Source: Oxyruncus cristatus (Eukaryota > Chordata > Aves > Passeriformes > Cotingidae). From it: a stretch of 64,000 bases of DNA. The notes under the pieces are model-generated. The model did no database searches. It was not told the DNA's origin and was given only the letters and a program-made list of their open reading frames with translations. This document shows positions 1-13,200 of this stretch, in pieces. Position 1 is the first letter of the stretch, and the number at the start of each line of letters is the position of its first letter. The position numbers and the translations under genes were made by a program. Location of the stretch: the NCBI GenBank assembly GCA_013399855.1, contig VXAY01006082.1, forward strand, positions 226,671 to 290,670, read 5' to 3'.

Positions 1-1181
1 TCAAACCTTATTTTTTTACCAGTATTTTTCATCATTAAGCTATTAAATACTTCCCTAAAAATGAAAACTCTCTGAGATACTTGGTACTGTACAGAACCCA
101 AGGGACTCAATCCATAGCTGGTGAGGTCAGTGGAAGAAGTGCCTATTACTTCCATAAGTGTAGGATAAAATCTGTATTCTACCACCTATTATTCTCCTTT
201 GGTACAGAAGGTCCATCAGGCAACAGGTGACATAATTGTCTTGGTTTTAATGCACTTTGGTTACTGTTCAAGCTCCACTATACCCTAAAATAAATTGCCT
301 GCCCAGTCTGCTGTTACAACTTCTTCATGAACAGGTCATATTAAGGCAGAGGAAAAAGGACTTTGCTATCATTGTCTATTTCCTTAGGCATTTCAAAATG
401 TGCTTTCCAAAAGAACATTGTGTCTAACGTGCATTCTTTGCTAATCAACAGGGTAGCATTTCAGTCAGGCAGTTAATAAAAAGCAGGAGTAAGCCTGGGT
501 AAATTAATCTTGATTTGCAGGATGAGGGATGGTGTTACACCAATGCTTTTGTGTTTCAGTTTGATCTGTGAAAATACATGCATACAAAGACAAGGCAGCT
601 TGAAAAGATGTGTGCTAATACTCCTCATACAACTTGCATGAGACATAAAGGGCTTTTATGAAAATCAGGCCACAGCATCATTATTTCTACAGTGGTTAAA
701 GCCCAGTCATGTGTTCGAGTTTTCAACACTTTTGAAGACTGAACAGCCTTTTCTGATCATCTTTCACAGGGAGGGCCATGGGAAAAGGCTGACTAGTGGT
801 TCTGTGCTCATTGTTGCTCCAGTCTGGATTGTTTGTACTTGCTAGATATTAGAGTTTGTAAGATCTGAGGATACACAGAAATAAATACCAAAAAGTAAAT
901 TTTTAATTTTTTTTCTGTAATCAGATTCTATATGGATAGGAGAAAGTAAGTCAAGATGTAAAATGTTCAGTTTTCAGATCAAGATTTAGCTTTCATTTCC
1001 TCAGGGAGTGGAAGATTTGAAATATTTTGCTATTTTGGAACAGTGAGGAATTAAGATTTTCACATTAATAAGTAACCCACCTCTCTGAACACAGATAATT
1101 TAGTGCATGTTGTGTATAATGTAATTTCCCAGCTTGTAATTGTGGTTTCATTAATCTCATTCTTCCTTTCTCTCTTTTCAG
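1..1181 (+). other. CFAP221: Intron of CFAP221, 3' part; no exon seen
   Basis: No exon is recognisable in this stretch. The first exon found begins in the middle of the protein, at a codon split after its second base, so at least one exon encoding the N-terminal Ig-like/ASH region must lie to the left of the window. The stretch is AT-rich. It ends in a pyrimidine-rich tract and AG at 1180-1181, a normal 3' splice site. Confidence 0.7.
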
Positions 1182-1285
1182 TAAGGAGTATGTTATCCCA
1201 TTGCAGTGCAGCTGTCCAATAGATTTTGAATTCCACATTGATATTATTCAGCCTCACAGAGCCTTCACTGTCCAGCCAACATTTG
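1182..1285 (+). CDS. CFAP221: CFAP221 in-window exon 1
   Basis: It begins with the last base of a split codon and then reads [17 protein letters not shown]. It ends ...VQPTF plus the first base of a Gly codon before a GTAGAC donor. This is part of the N-terminal Ig-like/ASH-type region and is very close to the mammalian protein. Confidence 0.93.
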
Positions 1286-4200
1286 GTAGACTGAACTTCT
1301 TTGAAATTCTAAATGTTAAATCTGTATTTGTTAAGTGCAGTTACTTTTGACAGTGTATTCAGTGCTGTACAGAAAAAACTTTGCCTCAGGGTTTTTCGAC
1401 ATAAATGCAGCCACTCATATGCAGCTTCATGGCAAAGAGCCATCTGTGGCTGGTAGATTTCTTGTGGTAATGCCCATCTACAGACCTCTGACAAAATACG
1501 GGATGTTCCAAACAGTCCATCTGGCCTTTGTCTTCCCAGAAGAATATCCCAGAAAAAAATATCAACCCAGCAAAACTTGAGTCAGAAATTTTGGTAACCT
1601 GAAACTATGAGGTACTGAAGACCATCTAAAAAGTACAAAAATGTTTCAGCTCCTTCTCAAGCCACTGAGCTCAGAGATCATTAATCAGAGAATCATAGAA
1701 TAATTTAGGTTGGAAAAGACCTTTCAGGTAAACCTAACACTACCAACAGATTTCACCTTCAAGGATGAAATACTCCAGCAAATTGTATACATACACAAGA
1801 AAAACCCAAACCCATCCCAATGAAATGAACTGGGGGTTTGCAGAAAGCCGGGCAATGGTCACTTGACAGAGATGAGAAATTAGTATTTCTGATGAGCTGA
1901 ATAAGTCCCTGAATAAGTTTCCTGTTGCAGAAATATTGAGGAGTCCCTGTGTCCTGGGATTGCACTGAATGTTTAGGGGTATGAATAGTGGTTAAAGTGG
2001 TGGAGAAAATAATGCAAAAAGTAGTAAGGAAATAGGGTCAAGTAGGGATAGGTAAGGCATCAAATCCAGATTAGTCCCCCAACTTGGAAGAGCACAAAGG
2101 AATATGTTTATAAGGCTTTGCTCATGAAAGCAGAAAGTGATGAAGACTTAACACTAGCAAATGCAAGTGAAGAATGTCCACATGTAGACAGGCAATCATT
2201 TCCACAGCAGTATGAAACATTACAGTCCTCCTCTCAAATCTCTCTGCTATTGCAAAATATCTTCTATTATCTGGCAATGGACATAGTTCTTGAAAGACAC
2301 TTTGAGACCTGAAACATTTTCCATGCCTACTGCCAACCACTCACAGATTACATTGTTTAAAAAAAAAGGTAGCCCAGAATCAATTTCAGCATATGTAAGC
2401 GGGCTCATGTTGTATGGACTCTCACTGTTTTTCTCCTCTAATCACAGGAATCATTCCAGGCAATGGAAAAGTGAAACTAACTGTGAAATATTCCCCACTT
2501 GAGTATGGAACAGCACAAATGGCAATGCAGTTACGGATTTCAGAGTTTCGCTCGAAACCCTATGTGTGTGTATTCACAGGAACATCAACACCACATCTGG
2601 GTCTGATGTAGGTGTGGCTGACTGATCTTTAAGTTCCTTTGCCCAGTTTCAAAAAATACCTATGTAATAGGATTTCATATCATTTTGCTGTAATAGTTTT
2701 AAGCATTTGTATCTTTGGAGGCTTAAAATGCACTAATGTAATTTGACTGTTAATACATGTACCTGCTCTGCTACATCATTTGCTAAGAAGTGAAACTACT
2801 AAAATAAATGTAACAAGAAGTTACATGTTCTTAAAGAATTATTGAGCATCCTCAGCTTTTGTTGTTCCTCCTCTTTATTATTTTTATTGTTGAGGCCTTG
2901 CAAATGCAGGGGGTTGTGACCAATGAGGCCTTTTGGGCTGTACTTAATTTTTTTGAGAACACCAAACATCAAAAAGTTTGGTTCTGGTCGTTATTTGGCA
3001 GAGAAATTTCCAGTTTCTTTGTATACCTAAAGGGGATGTAAATGCATGTACTGGACCTGTATGCCATTTACAGAGTACTTGTGAGAGCAATGTCTGTCTT
3101 TTTGACATCTAGGAAAGAACATTTTGACAAACCACAAAGCCATCCAGCAAAAAAAGCTGGGTCTGCAGGAAAATTCATGGCGTGGAGAAGAGACCAATTG
3201 AGCCAACCAGAATCGAAGCCTATTCAAAAGGTAAAGGTGTGAAAAGACAATAATTACAAGTACTTTTCTGGGCTGGAAATCTTTCATGTTTCTATTTCTT
3301 CCTCTTAATTTATATCTCATAGGAAATTGAATACCAGAACCTCAGGTTCCCCACAGACTTGTCAAATCCGTATGCTGTAGCTACTGTTTTGATGCAGGAA
3401 CCAGGCAAATTGAAGATTAAGGACTTAAAAGAAGGTAAAGTAATTAAGCAGCATAAACTTAGTCTTAGCATTATTTGTAGTTTTCTGATGAGGAACTTTG
3501 CTTTAGAATTGCTGACATGATGTGACTGTAGTTTCTGTGAGAAATCTCACCTTAGCTTTGTGTATTAATGGGTTCAGTTACCAGAATGGATAGATTTTAC
3601 AACTAAAAATCCAGTCTAGTTTGAGGTGTGATATGGCTTCTTGATATTCCTGCAGTCCTTTCCCAAGGCAGAGAAGGCATAAAAACCAGACAGATGAAGG
3701 AAGCTGTATTTCAACTAAAAGTCAAACGAAATGTTGAGGAAGAGGAAGCAAATCATCTGAAGTGGTAAGTGTTAGTTAACCGCATTAACAGGACTGGGAT
3801 TTACTTAACTAAGGCCTCTGTGAATGATGTATGCAATATCCACTAGAGCATAATGCTGCCATTTCTTGTCCCAAGAAGGCTTGTTTCACAGCTAAGTTAC
3901 TGTTGTTTCATTTCATTTTTTTTTCTTCTGCTTAAGAGCAGTCTCAGTAGTAATCCATAGTAGTAGTACCCAATGAGGTCTTTGATTGTGTTACGGTTCC
4001 ATTCAGAAAGAAACCTGCTGAAAACCTTGTTCACCCAACCTTGTTCTCAGGCATCTCATCTTGTGCTCTTAAGAGCAAAGGAAGATTTTGTTATGGTTGT
4101 TAATGAATCGAGGCTAAAATGAATGTGAACAGAATTACACTTGGAAGTGTTCAAAAAACATGTAGATGTGGTGCTGATAGATGTAGACATGTAGGTTTAG

Positions 4201-7200
4201 TGGAGGATCTGGCAGTGTTAGTTAATGGCTTGACTCAGTGATCTTAGAGGTCTTTTCCAACCTTAATGATTCTATAATTCTGTGTACATGAAATGGTGTA
4301 AAGCAAAACATATCTGGGTGTGTAAGCACACCATGGTTTCATTTGAAATCCACAAATGTGCTCGGAATGTCAGGGATACTCGGCACCTTAGGAAGAGGAG
4401 AGTAAGTCTGTTAGCCCTTAAATAAAGCAAACTGTGCATTCAGTAAAGCATTTTTCTTGCCTCCACTATTAATGCAGGCAGGTTCATAAGGGAGAAGATC
4501 CAATCTCTGAGGAATTTAAAAAAGAGATTATTGAAAGACGACAAAGAGAAGAAGAGCAATACAAGGTTAGTCTTTAAAGTTTTTTCTGTAAATTTAAAAC
4601 CAAAGTTATGCTTTCAGATTATGCAGTGTGTTAGGGAATTGTAGCAAGCTCTCTACATCTTCAGTTTGTAGTCATATGTCAATGCAAAGCTGTACTAGCT
4701 CTGTTTGTTATGGCAATTATATCTTTATTGTGCCTAAATATCACTGTTTCTGAAGTGGTTTTATCTTGGAGGTAGACAGAGGTAAGCTATTCATGGAAAG
4801 GGAACTAGATCTTTGCCTAACCTAGCAGATTTGCACCCAGTCACCCAGTCACATCACAGTGCCACATTCCAGCACAATCCTGTCAGCACTGTGGCTACAT
4901 CCAAACTTCTCTTTATATTGTACCTCTCTGAAGAGCTGATGTCCTGAATGACTCTCAGTCAAAGAGAGAGATGCAGTCAGCACTCTTACACAGAGCTCTG
5001 GAGAGATAATTCATCAGGTTGTTCTCCTGCACCTTCACTCTCTCTCTGGTTTCTTCCAGTCACTCCAGACTGCAGGTCACCTTCCACAGAGGTGACAGCA
5101 GCAATAAGGAATACTTGGTGGCAGGAAATATTTTTCCATGTGGCACAGCCCTCAGGGACAGGTGGGGCTTGTCCCTCTTATCCTGCCTCCTGGATATTCA
5201 AGTAGCTTCTGACATCCCACTGACTTCCAAGGAACTGCTTGTGGGAGTAAAACTATTTATAGACAGGATAATTATACACTGAATTAGGCACAATTAATTC
5301 AAACATTATATTTAATAGTAAAAGGTAGGGAAAAAACAAGATCTAAATTGTGAGATTTTTGTATCACTGAATTGATGCATATTAACTTTGTTTAGAAGCA
5401 TTGATTTCCTTACCTGCTGATTCTGGCTATGCAATGCAAACTCAGACCTGAAAAGACATTATTTTACTTTGTGTGACTTGCTCGAGGGTTGCCATAATCA
5501 CTCCATAAAAGGGAATGAAGCCTGTGTTTTGTTAATGCACCTCCAGAATGTTACATTGTAAGTGAGTTTCACTAACTGTAAGGGGGGAAAGAATTCACTG
5601 GATGCTTTGTGCTAATGTGATTGTTCTTCCTGGTGACAAATTAGATCCAAAGAGGAGACCCTATCATAGAACAGGAGTTTCAAAGGAATAAAGTAGAAGT
5701 TTCTTTCAAACGTGTTACCCAGCATGTTGGCCAGGTTTGTACATATGTTATTATAGCCTGCTATATGTTATTATCACCTACTAAGCTACCAAACAGCCAG
5801 AGATGTTTGACATTGAATACTTTTCCTCCTAATGTTCCTATTTCTGTGTCAGTACCTTCTTTCCCATTTTACTTTTAGGTAGGGCAACCATCATGCTACA
5901 TGCACAGCTCATGTTCTGATGTTACAATCTAATATGAGAGTCAAGTGGAAATCTGCAGGCCTAACCTGGGATTTATATTGCTTATTTCTCTCAGGAGAAG
6001 CTTTCTCATGCATGATTGTAAGGTTAAGCTTAAATCATAGGATTTGCAACCTTTACCTGCAGGTCAGATTAACAGGAACCTTTCTGGTACTCAGATTTTT
6101 TTTGTCCTTCTCTGTGGTATCTTTTACCCTTCTTTGGTATATGCTATCAGCCATTATTGGAGAAGGGATTCTGGTTTTGCTGGGCCCCTGGCATGAGTCC
6201 TTACAGCTATTTCAGCTTCACATCTGTGCAAGGTGAAGTCTATATTTGGTAGAGACCCTGTCCATTCTCTCTGCTGTCCAACTGCCCATGTCACACACTT
6301 AAATCATAGTCTGTGTCTGTCATTTGTGGGGATGCAGACCATGCAATGTTACCTCTGCATTCCCCATAGCACATCTGCAAGTATTTGGTGATTACCTCCC
6401 ACTAAGCCCCTCAGTGAAGGCTTCTGGTTAAATGCCAACACTGCAAATGCTTTCACTTGACTTAATTTCAGTATTTAGGAATAACATATGAATTCAGGCC
6501 AAGGAATGGCTTGGGCTGAAGAAATTTTCTCCCTTATCTATTTGTAAAAGGGGTTGTCCTTTTTCTTTTCTGTTTCCTTAAAAAAAACCCAAACCATGCA
6601 GCATCCAAGTGTCCAACCCACGTTTGACTTGCTCCGTAATGACCCTTGGGACAACAGAAAGAGGATGTTCAGGAAATTCCAACAAGCAGCATACAAGGTA
6701 AAGTGAACAAACAGAATACAGTGTGGCATGATGCCTTGGAAATAGCACAAAAGAACATGCAAACAGGCACATAAGGAGTGTTCACAGCTAGCAAGGGATG
6801 TGATAGTTTGATAAATATGGCCCTACCTCAACAGGAAATAAGGATCCAGAGTAAGTTTTGTATTCAGCTGGTGCTTCATATTGCAGTTGAGACTAAATAA
6901 ATGCAGATGAATTTAGGGGTTTTTGAAGTAAAAAATACTTTTGCATAAAAAGAGAAGATTTCAAAATGCATATTTCAAAATGCCCCAGTTTTGGGCACCT
7001 GGTACAAGAAAGGCATCAATAAGCTGGAGTGAGCTCAGTGTAGAGCCACAGAGGGTCTGGAGTACTCACTCTGTAAGGAGACAATCTGGAGAGGGAAAGT
7101 AGTGGCAGAGAGCAGAACCTTCCAACACCTCTGAGGAAGTTACTGATAATGGAGCATCCTTGCACTGATGTATGATGGGAATATGGGAAAGAACGGTCAT

Positions 7201-10200
7201 AAATTCAAATAAGAGAGGTATAGACCTGGAAGCGAAAGACTAATCAGTTAAATCACTTATTTAATTGGGTTTAAATATTAACTTGGATCTCCACTGCTGT
7301 TTCTCCAGTAAATCTCAATGTAGCAAGCAAGATGGAAATGTCCTGCTCTTCTAGTGTACAGTTTGGATATTCTCCAATCTATTCAGAATATTGAGGTCTT
7401 GAAATGAAATGCTCTTTCCTGTAAGATAATTTGCTGTAAATGGCCCCTTCTGGTATTAAAACCTAGAGCTCTTCATTGTTACCCTGTGAAATATGGGCAA
7501 ATTACACAGTGCAGGTTGCTGCTTACTGTCCTTGTTCTCAGAGCCACAAATACAAATATGGCCCTGATCAACTGACTGTTCACACAATCCATGTATGCCA
7601 ATAAACAAGCTGAAGGATTAAGACTTAGCCAAAAAACCAGTCTGATTAACCTGTAAAGCTAAATTAAGGTTTTAATTGTATTTGTTGTATAATGTCATTG
7701 TAGAGTTGAGATCCATTCTACATCTCTCCTTCCCATTTTCTCCCTCCTGAACAGAAAACTATATTCTAAAATAGAGATGTCTGAGTGAGCTCTGTAGAAT
7801 AAATGCAGTTGTAACATACACAGTAAATTTCTATGGCTGTAAATCTCAGAGACTTCAACTTAATATTAAATTTAAAAATCATTCTCTCAGATTTTGATTC
7901 AGACTCGGCTGAATCGTTTATTGTGTCTGTTCCGTGGACTGAGCAGCAAGGCCAGAGGTCCAGAGGAAGGGTCTGTGTCTGGTAAGGATTAGAAGACCAG
8001 GTTGATATTTTGGCTGTGGGCTGTGATAATTCGGGTTGTGCTGCAGTGTGTCAGGGTCACTACATATAAACATACAGACAGAGCCCTTACAAAGGAGTCT
8101 TCCAGAGAAAAAGAGAAGTGTGACAAGGTAGAATCATAGGATCATGGAGTGATTTGGACTGGAAGGGACCTTTAAAGGTCATCTAGTGCAACCCCCTTGC
8201 AATGAGCAGGGACATCTTCAGCCAAATCAGGTCGCTCAGAGCCCTGCCCAACCTGACCTTTAATGTTTTCAGGGATGGGGCATCCGCCACCTCTTTGGGC
8301 AACCTGTGCCAGTGTATTATCACCCCTGTTGCAAAAAAACTTCTTCCTTATATCTAGTCTGAAACTACGTTCTTTTGGTTCCAAGCCATTATCCCTTGTC
8401 CTATTGCAAGAGACCCTGCTAAAAGGTAGAAACAGCTGTAGTCAAAATACATCTTTTTTTCATATACATTATTTCCTAGATTTAAAAAATGTGAGTAACT
8501 CTTCTTAGGCACCTTATCTACTTAATAACAGGGCAGAAGCTGTGAATTATCCATCAGTGGAAGTATTCAAGGTCAGGTTGGATGGGGCTTTGGACAACCT
8601 GATCCGGTGATAGATGTCCCTGCCCCTGGCGGGAGGGTTGGACTAGGTGATCTTTAGTGGTCTCTTCTATCCCAAACCCTTCTACGTACAGCCCGAGGAA
8701 CAATGGAAGGGCAGACAGGACTATGTGAGAAACAGGCAGATGAACAGATCAGGCAGAGCCCAAGAGTCAGAGACCCAGGACAAGAGGAACTTATTGCATG
8801 TGGGATGGAAGGGGTAAAGACGCCAGAATGTGATGAAGGCAGGATGTCTGAACACAGGCAAAATGAGGCAGTAGGAACCATGAGATACATGGCCAGTACT
8901 GGGTTCAGTTTTTTCCTCGTCTCTTTCTCAAGTAAATACTTTTAATCAATGACTTTTCTTTACACTGAATTGAAAGTGCTGGCCTGGAAAACTCCCTTGT
9001 TGCTTAGCAGTCATAGAAGGAAACTGGCCTTAGATAGGAGTCACAGTTGGGTATATGGGGGACAGAAAAGAATGTCTGTCTCATCTCCTACTCCCATACA
9101 CAATTTTACAACTGCTGACACCTTTCCATATCAGGCCTTTTCCTGCTTTTGCAAATAGGCACTTTTAATTCCAAGTATGCAGGGGTTGCAGGGGTGCTGC
9201 AAATAGAAGGTGTAATGGCACTTAGTGTAAGAGAGACCTCTGACTTGTCTCATCCTTGCTGAGCAGAAGGAGATAGAGAAGGAAGCTGGAATGAGTGGAC
9301 TGTAATGTTCTCTCAGGAAAGGGTAAATTAGATCTGTCTGCTAGTCAAAGTATCATGCTTCATATCTTGTAGATGTGATATTTAAAGCCTTCAGAAAGTA
9401 TTACTTTACTTTTTTATATTAAAATTACTAGACACATCCTGTTTTAGGAAGATGTTAAATACATTTTGTGGCTTGATTCTATTTTTGAAACAGTGTATTA
9501 AGATATATTATGAAATTTTAATATTTGTTTTCCATTCATGACAGAAACCAGGAGTTTCAGCAAATCAAAGAAGAATGAAGAACGTAAGGGCCTTTCTTCC
9601 AGCATATCTGAAGATCTTATATTGCCTTTTGAATTCCCCTTTTGCGGTTCCCATGAACAAAATGATGATTTGGTAGGTATAGTAACTAAAATGTTGGTCA
9701 ACACTCAAGATAGAATTTTGTTTAAAATATTGGCCTGGCACTGCCTTTATTAAAATTTCACAGCATGACTGGTTCTGACAAATTGATTCAGGACTTTGTA
9801 TTTATTAAGGGTGCTGCTGAAAACAGTAAAAAGAAAACTTTGCATCTTACCAATTGCATTCTAAAATTCTGAACAATACATTAATGTTCAGAGTTAGTTA
9901 ACATCCATGATTTTTCAGAAGAATATCAAACCGTATAAAATAAATGTTTGTATAATTATTTCCATATGTTTTCAAATAGCTGTGCTGATGGATTGCTGCC
10001 AATGCAAAACAAAATGCCCACCATATTCCTAGTTTTTAAATACTGTTTTCTTTCAGGCACCTGATGCTCTTGGCCTAGTTCCTATTGGATCTGTAGATGT
10101 GACAGTCAGACATATTCTTCCTTATTATGACTTGAAGGTGAGTTAGCACAGCTCCTTCAGCTGTATCAGGTTTCTCTCCTTCACCAGTCCACTTAGATGT

Positions 10201-13200
10201 TTTCTGCCTGATTCAGTGGCCTCTGTGCAGCCCAGTAAAAATGCTGCCTTCATACAGCTGTATGATTAGGATGCTTGTATTAAAAACATCTCATCTGTTC
10301 CCATAAGTAACAAGCTTATAGCCAGCAATAGTCCCCTCTCTCCAAACAGAAATGAGTCACCTCAGCTGAAACTATTGTATCTCAAACATCAAAGTCCTTC
10401 TGTGAATGAGATGCTGTGAGCCCTGCACACCACACAGTTTTTTCTTTGATTCTAGAGTTTTATAAAACTGACATAATAGAAGTGTCCTTCCCTTTAGAAG
10501 TCTTCTGTTTATTTGTCATCCAGTTCTGCATTCTTAGTTCCTTCATAGGAAATGCAAACATCTCCTTCTTGATACATTTAAATTTTTTTCCAATTTTATG
10601 AATATAGAAGCTTTTTTCTCCTGAATTCTAAACCCATTTCTCTCCAATTTTTGAATAGCAAAATATGAAATTCTACACCCCATCAAAGTACAAATAATAC
10701 CTCATGTTCGAATCCATGCAGAATCTGGCTCAAAGTACATTTTCTTTTTACTCAGGTGATGTGACAGGTCTGGGAACTTTCTTGTAGTGTCTCTTCCCCT
10801 TACTACACATTGCTTCATCTGTCAGTGTTTCACACATTACTAACACAGCCTTTCACCACCCCATTAAGTTCAGAGTACTCGATCAAGAAACTGTTAAATC
10901 CATGATCTTTCACAGAAAAGCAAGAATGAAAATATTCTTTTATGCCCTCATTCAGCTTGTCCTGATGAATTATGCCTTCTCAAAGTTTTGGTCATATACC
11001 ATGTTCCAGAATGGTGATCCAAGTATCCTTTACCACAGAGAAGTGATGTGTTCGTGATAAAATGTTCCATTCCATCTGTAAGTTAACCAACAGTGATTAT
11101 TGTCATCTCCTGCAGCACATCTTCTTTCTTTGCACTTAGGTTCCTCAGCATTCCAACATTATGAAGTATCAACCTTTCTGTACACACTACGCAGCCACAA
11201 GTTACAAACCTCGAGAACTTTCCCGGCCACTGAGGCAGGGAGCCCAGGTAACAAATCACCTCAAATATGCACTTTGCTGAAGTCACTCCAACCCTACAGT
11301 TCTACAATAATTTGATTAATTTTGTCTCAGCATTTTATACTGAAAAGCTTACTACACTCTGAAAACCTTTGATGTCTGTGTTTTTCAAGGATGAATTGAT
11401 TCAAGTAGCTCCTTCTGCTGAGGAGCCGCTTGACCTGGTCTTCCAGAGGACAGACTTTCACAAACTATCCCCAGGAGAGGATTTTTACAAACCGTACTCA
11501 GAAGAGGATTTTTACAAACCATCCCCAGAAAAAGTAGCAGAAAGAGATATCGGTCTCCTAAAACTGCTTCCTCCCCGAGCTTTAGTCTACCCTGCAGAGA
11601 GCAACCCACTTCGCATTTTTGTAAGTAGGTGTTGACTTCCACAAAGAACCTAAGAAAGGAAGGGCAGTGTGTTCGTTTCACCAACAGCCTCATGTGGAAT
11701 TGATGGGCAATTTTCTTACTCAGATTGGTATATAAAACTATACAGTGAGAGTAATCCTTCATGGTGCAAGATCTGATAGACAGGAGTCACAGAGCTCATC
11801 ATCAGTTGAGAGAAGCAACTTTTCACTTTAGGATAGGTTTTGATCAGTTGAGGTGAGGGCTAAGGTAAAATTGCCAGTGAAAGCTGAAAACTGGGGACCC
11901 TTCCAGTCTGACACTCCAAAAGTGCTGAGTGATCCCAGAATTCCCTGGAACACCATGGAGCCCCTCCCTTCTCCGTTTGTTTCCCTGTTTGGATACCAGA
12001 GGAAAAGCCATGATCTTGGCATCTCAGTACTTTTATAACCTCCTACCCTTGCCCAGGTAAGTAGGACAGTCTTTTCCTGCTATTCAGCTGGGGGACTACA
12101 ATTCAGCCTGATCCTTGGGTAAACTGAGAAAAGTGAAGTCAAACTCTGCTCACATTGCATCCTACTGCCTTACAGTTTCTAATAGTTCTCAGAGCATCCC
12201 AAACCACATTTCCAAATTATTAGACAGAGAGATCCAAAAAATCCCCACCACATACTGTGTGTGGGAGGACTTTCTGTTACTTACTTGTTGTGTAGATTGT
12301 GCTACTTGGCACCAGCTGCAGAAGGTGTTTCCCACACAGTACAGCTCAGCCTGGAGGTGCCTGAGGTGTCTCTGAGCAGACAGAGGCAGCTGTGGAGCTC
12401 AGTGCAGTGCTGTGTGTGGGTGCAGGCAGATCTCCCAGCCAGCGTGGCACTGTGCCTGGCTTGGGTGGCTCTGTCTCTGAGCATTTCTTAGCTGCAATGG
12501 CCCAGAGCCCACTGTGCTAGTCTGGTGATCTTGGCACAACATATATGGTATCGACTTGTCCTCAATGCCTGCAGCCAGGACTCCAGTGGACTTTCTGATG
12601 AGATCCTCTGTGCACCTCTTGCATCCCTCTGTCATGTTGGAAGAGCCAGGCACAGCCTGATTCCACACTACCCAGCATTAGGCTTTGTCTCGAAACAGGT
12701 GCTAGTGCAGGGAAATCGATGGCAAAATGCTTACTGGCTTCCACCACAGTGAGTCCAGTTTCCCTTCTTGGATTCTGAACTTCAGAGAAGAAGCAATAGA
12801 TTTTGGAATAATTAGGCAATATCTTTTTCTTCCAAACTTGGAGACAACAGCTACATTGCTGTATTTTAGACAGCAGAGAGCATGAATAAATCAGACAATT
12901 ATAGGATGAAGGGAAGGGACAGGAAATGAAGGATCACACCAAACAGAACAGTCACATTGAGAAAAGGCTGGGAATCTTTGGAGACTACATTAATTGTAAG
13001 AACTGAATTGTCATGAATTTAATTCTTTATGGTGCTCAGAACAATTTATTAAAATAATCTCTTCGTTGTTTTTAGAACCCCGCTCCAGGATTAGTTCCAT
13101 TTTTACTTCCATTGTCCTATTGTGAATCAAATATTGAATATCATCTTTGTCCTCATCCAAAATACACCTTTACCAAGGAATGCCCCAAAGGATCCAGTAT

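Noticed and set aside
1335..1580. Open frame of 81 codons just after the first CFAP221 exon
   Set aside because: It lies in an intron, is mirrored by another open frame on the opposite strand, and resembles no family. CFAP221 splicing is explained without it.
10703..10715. GTTCGAATCC, identical to a tRNA T-loop (B box)
   Set aside because: The preceding 60 bases cannot form D and anticodon arms or an A box, and no acceptor stem closes around it. A chance match.
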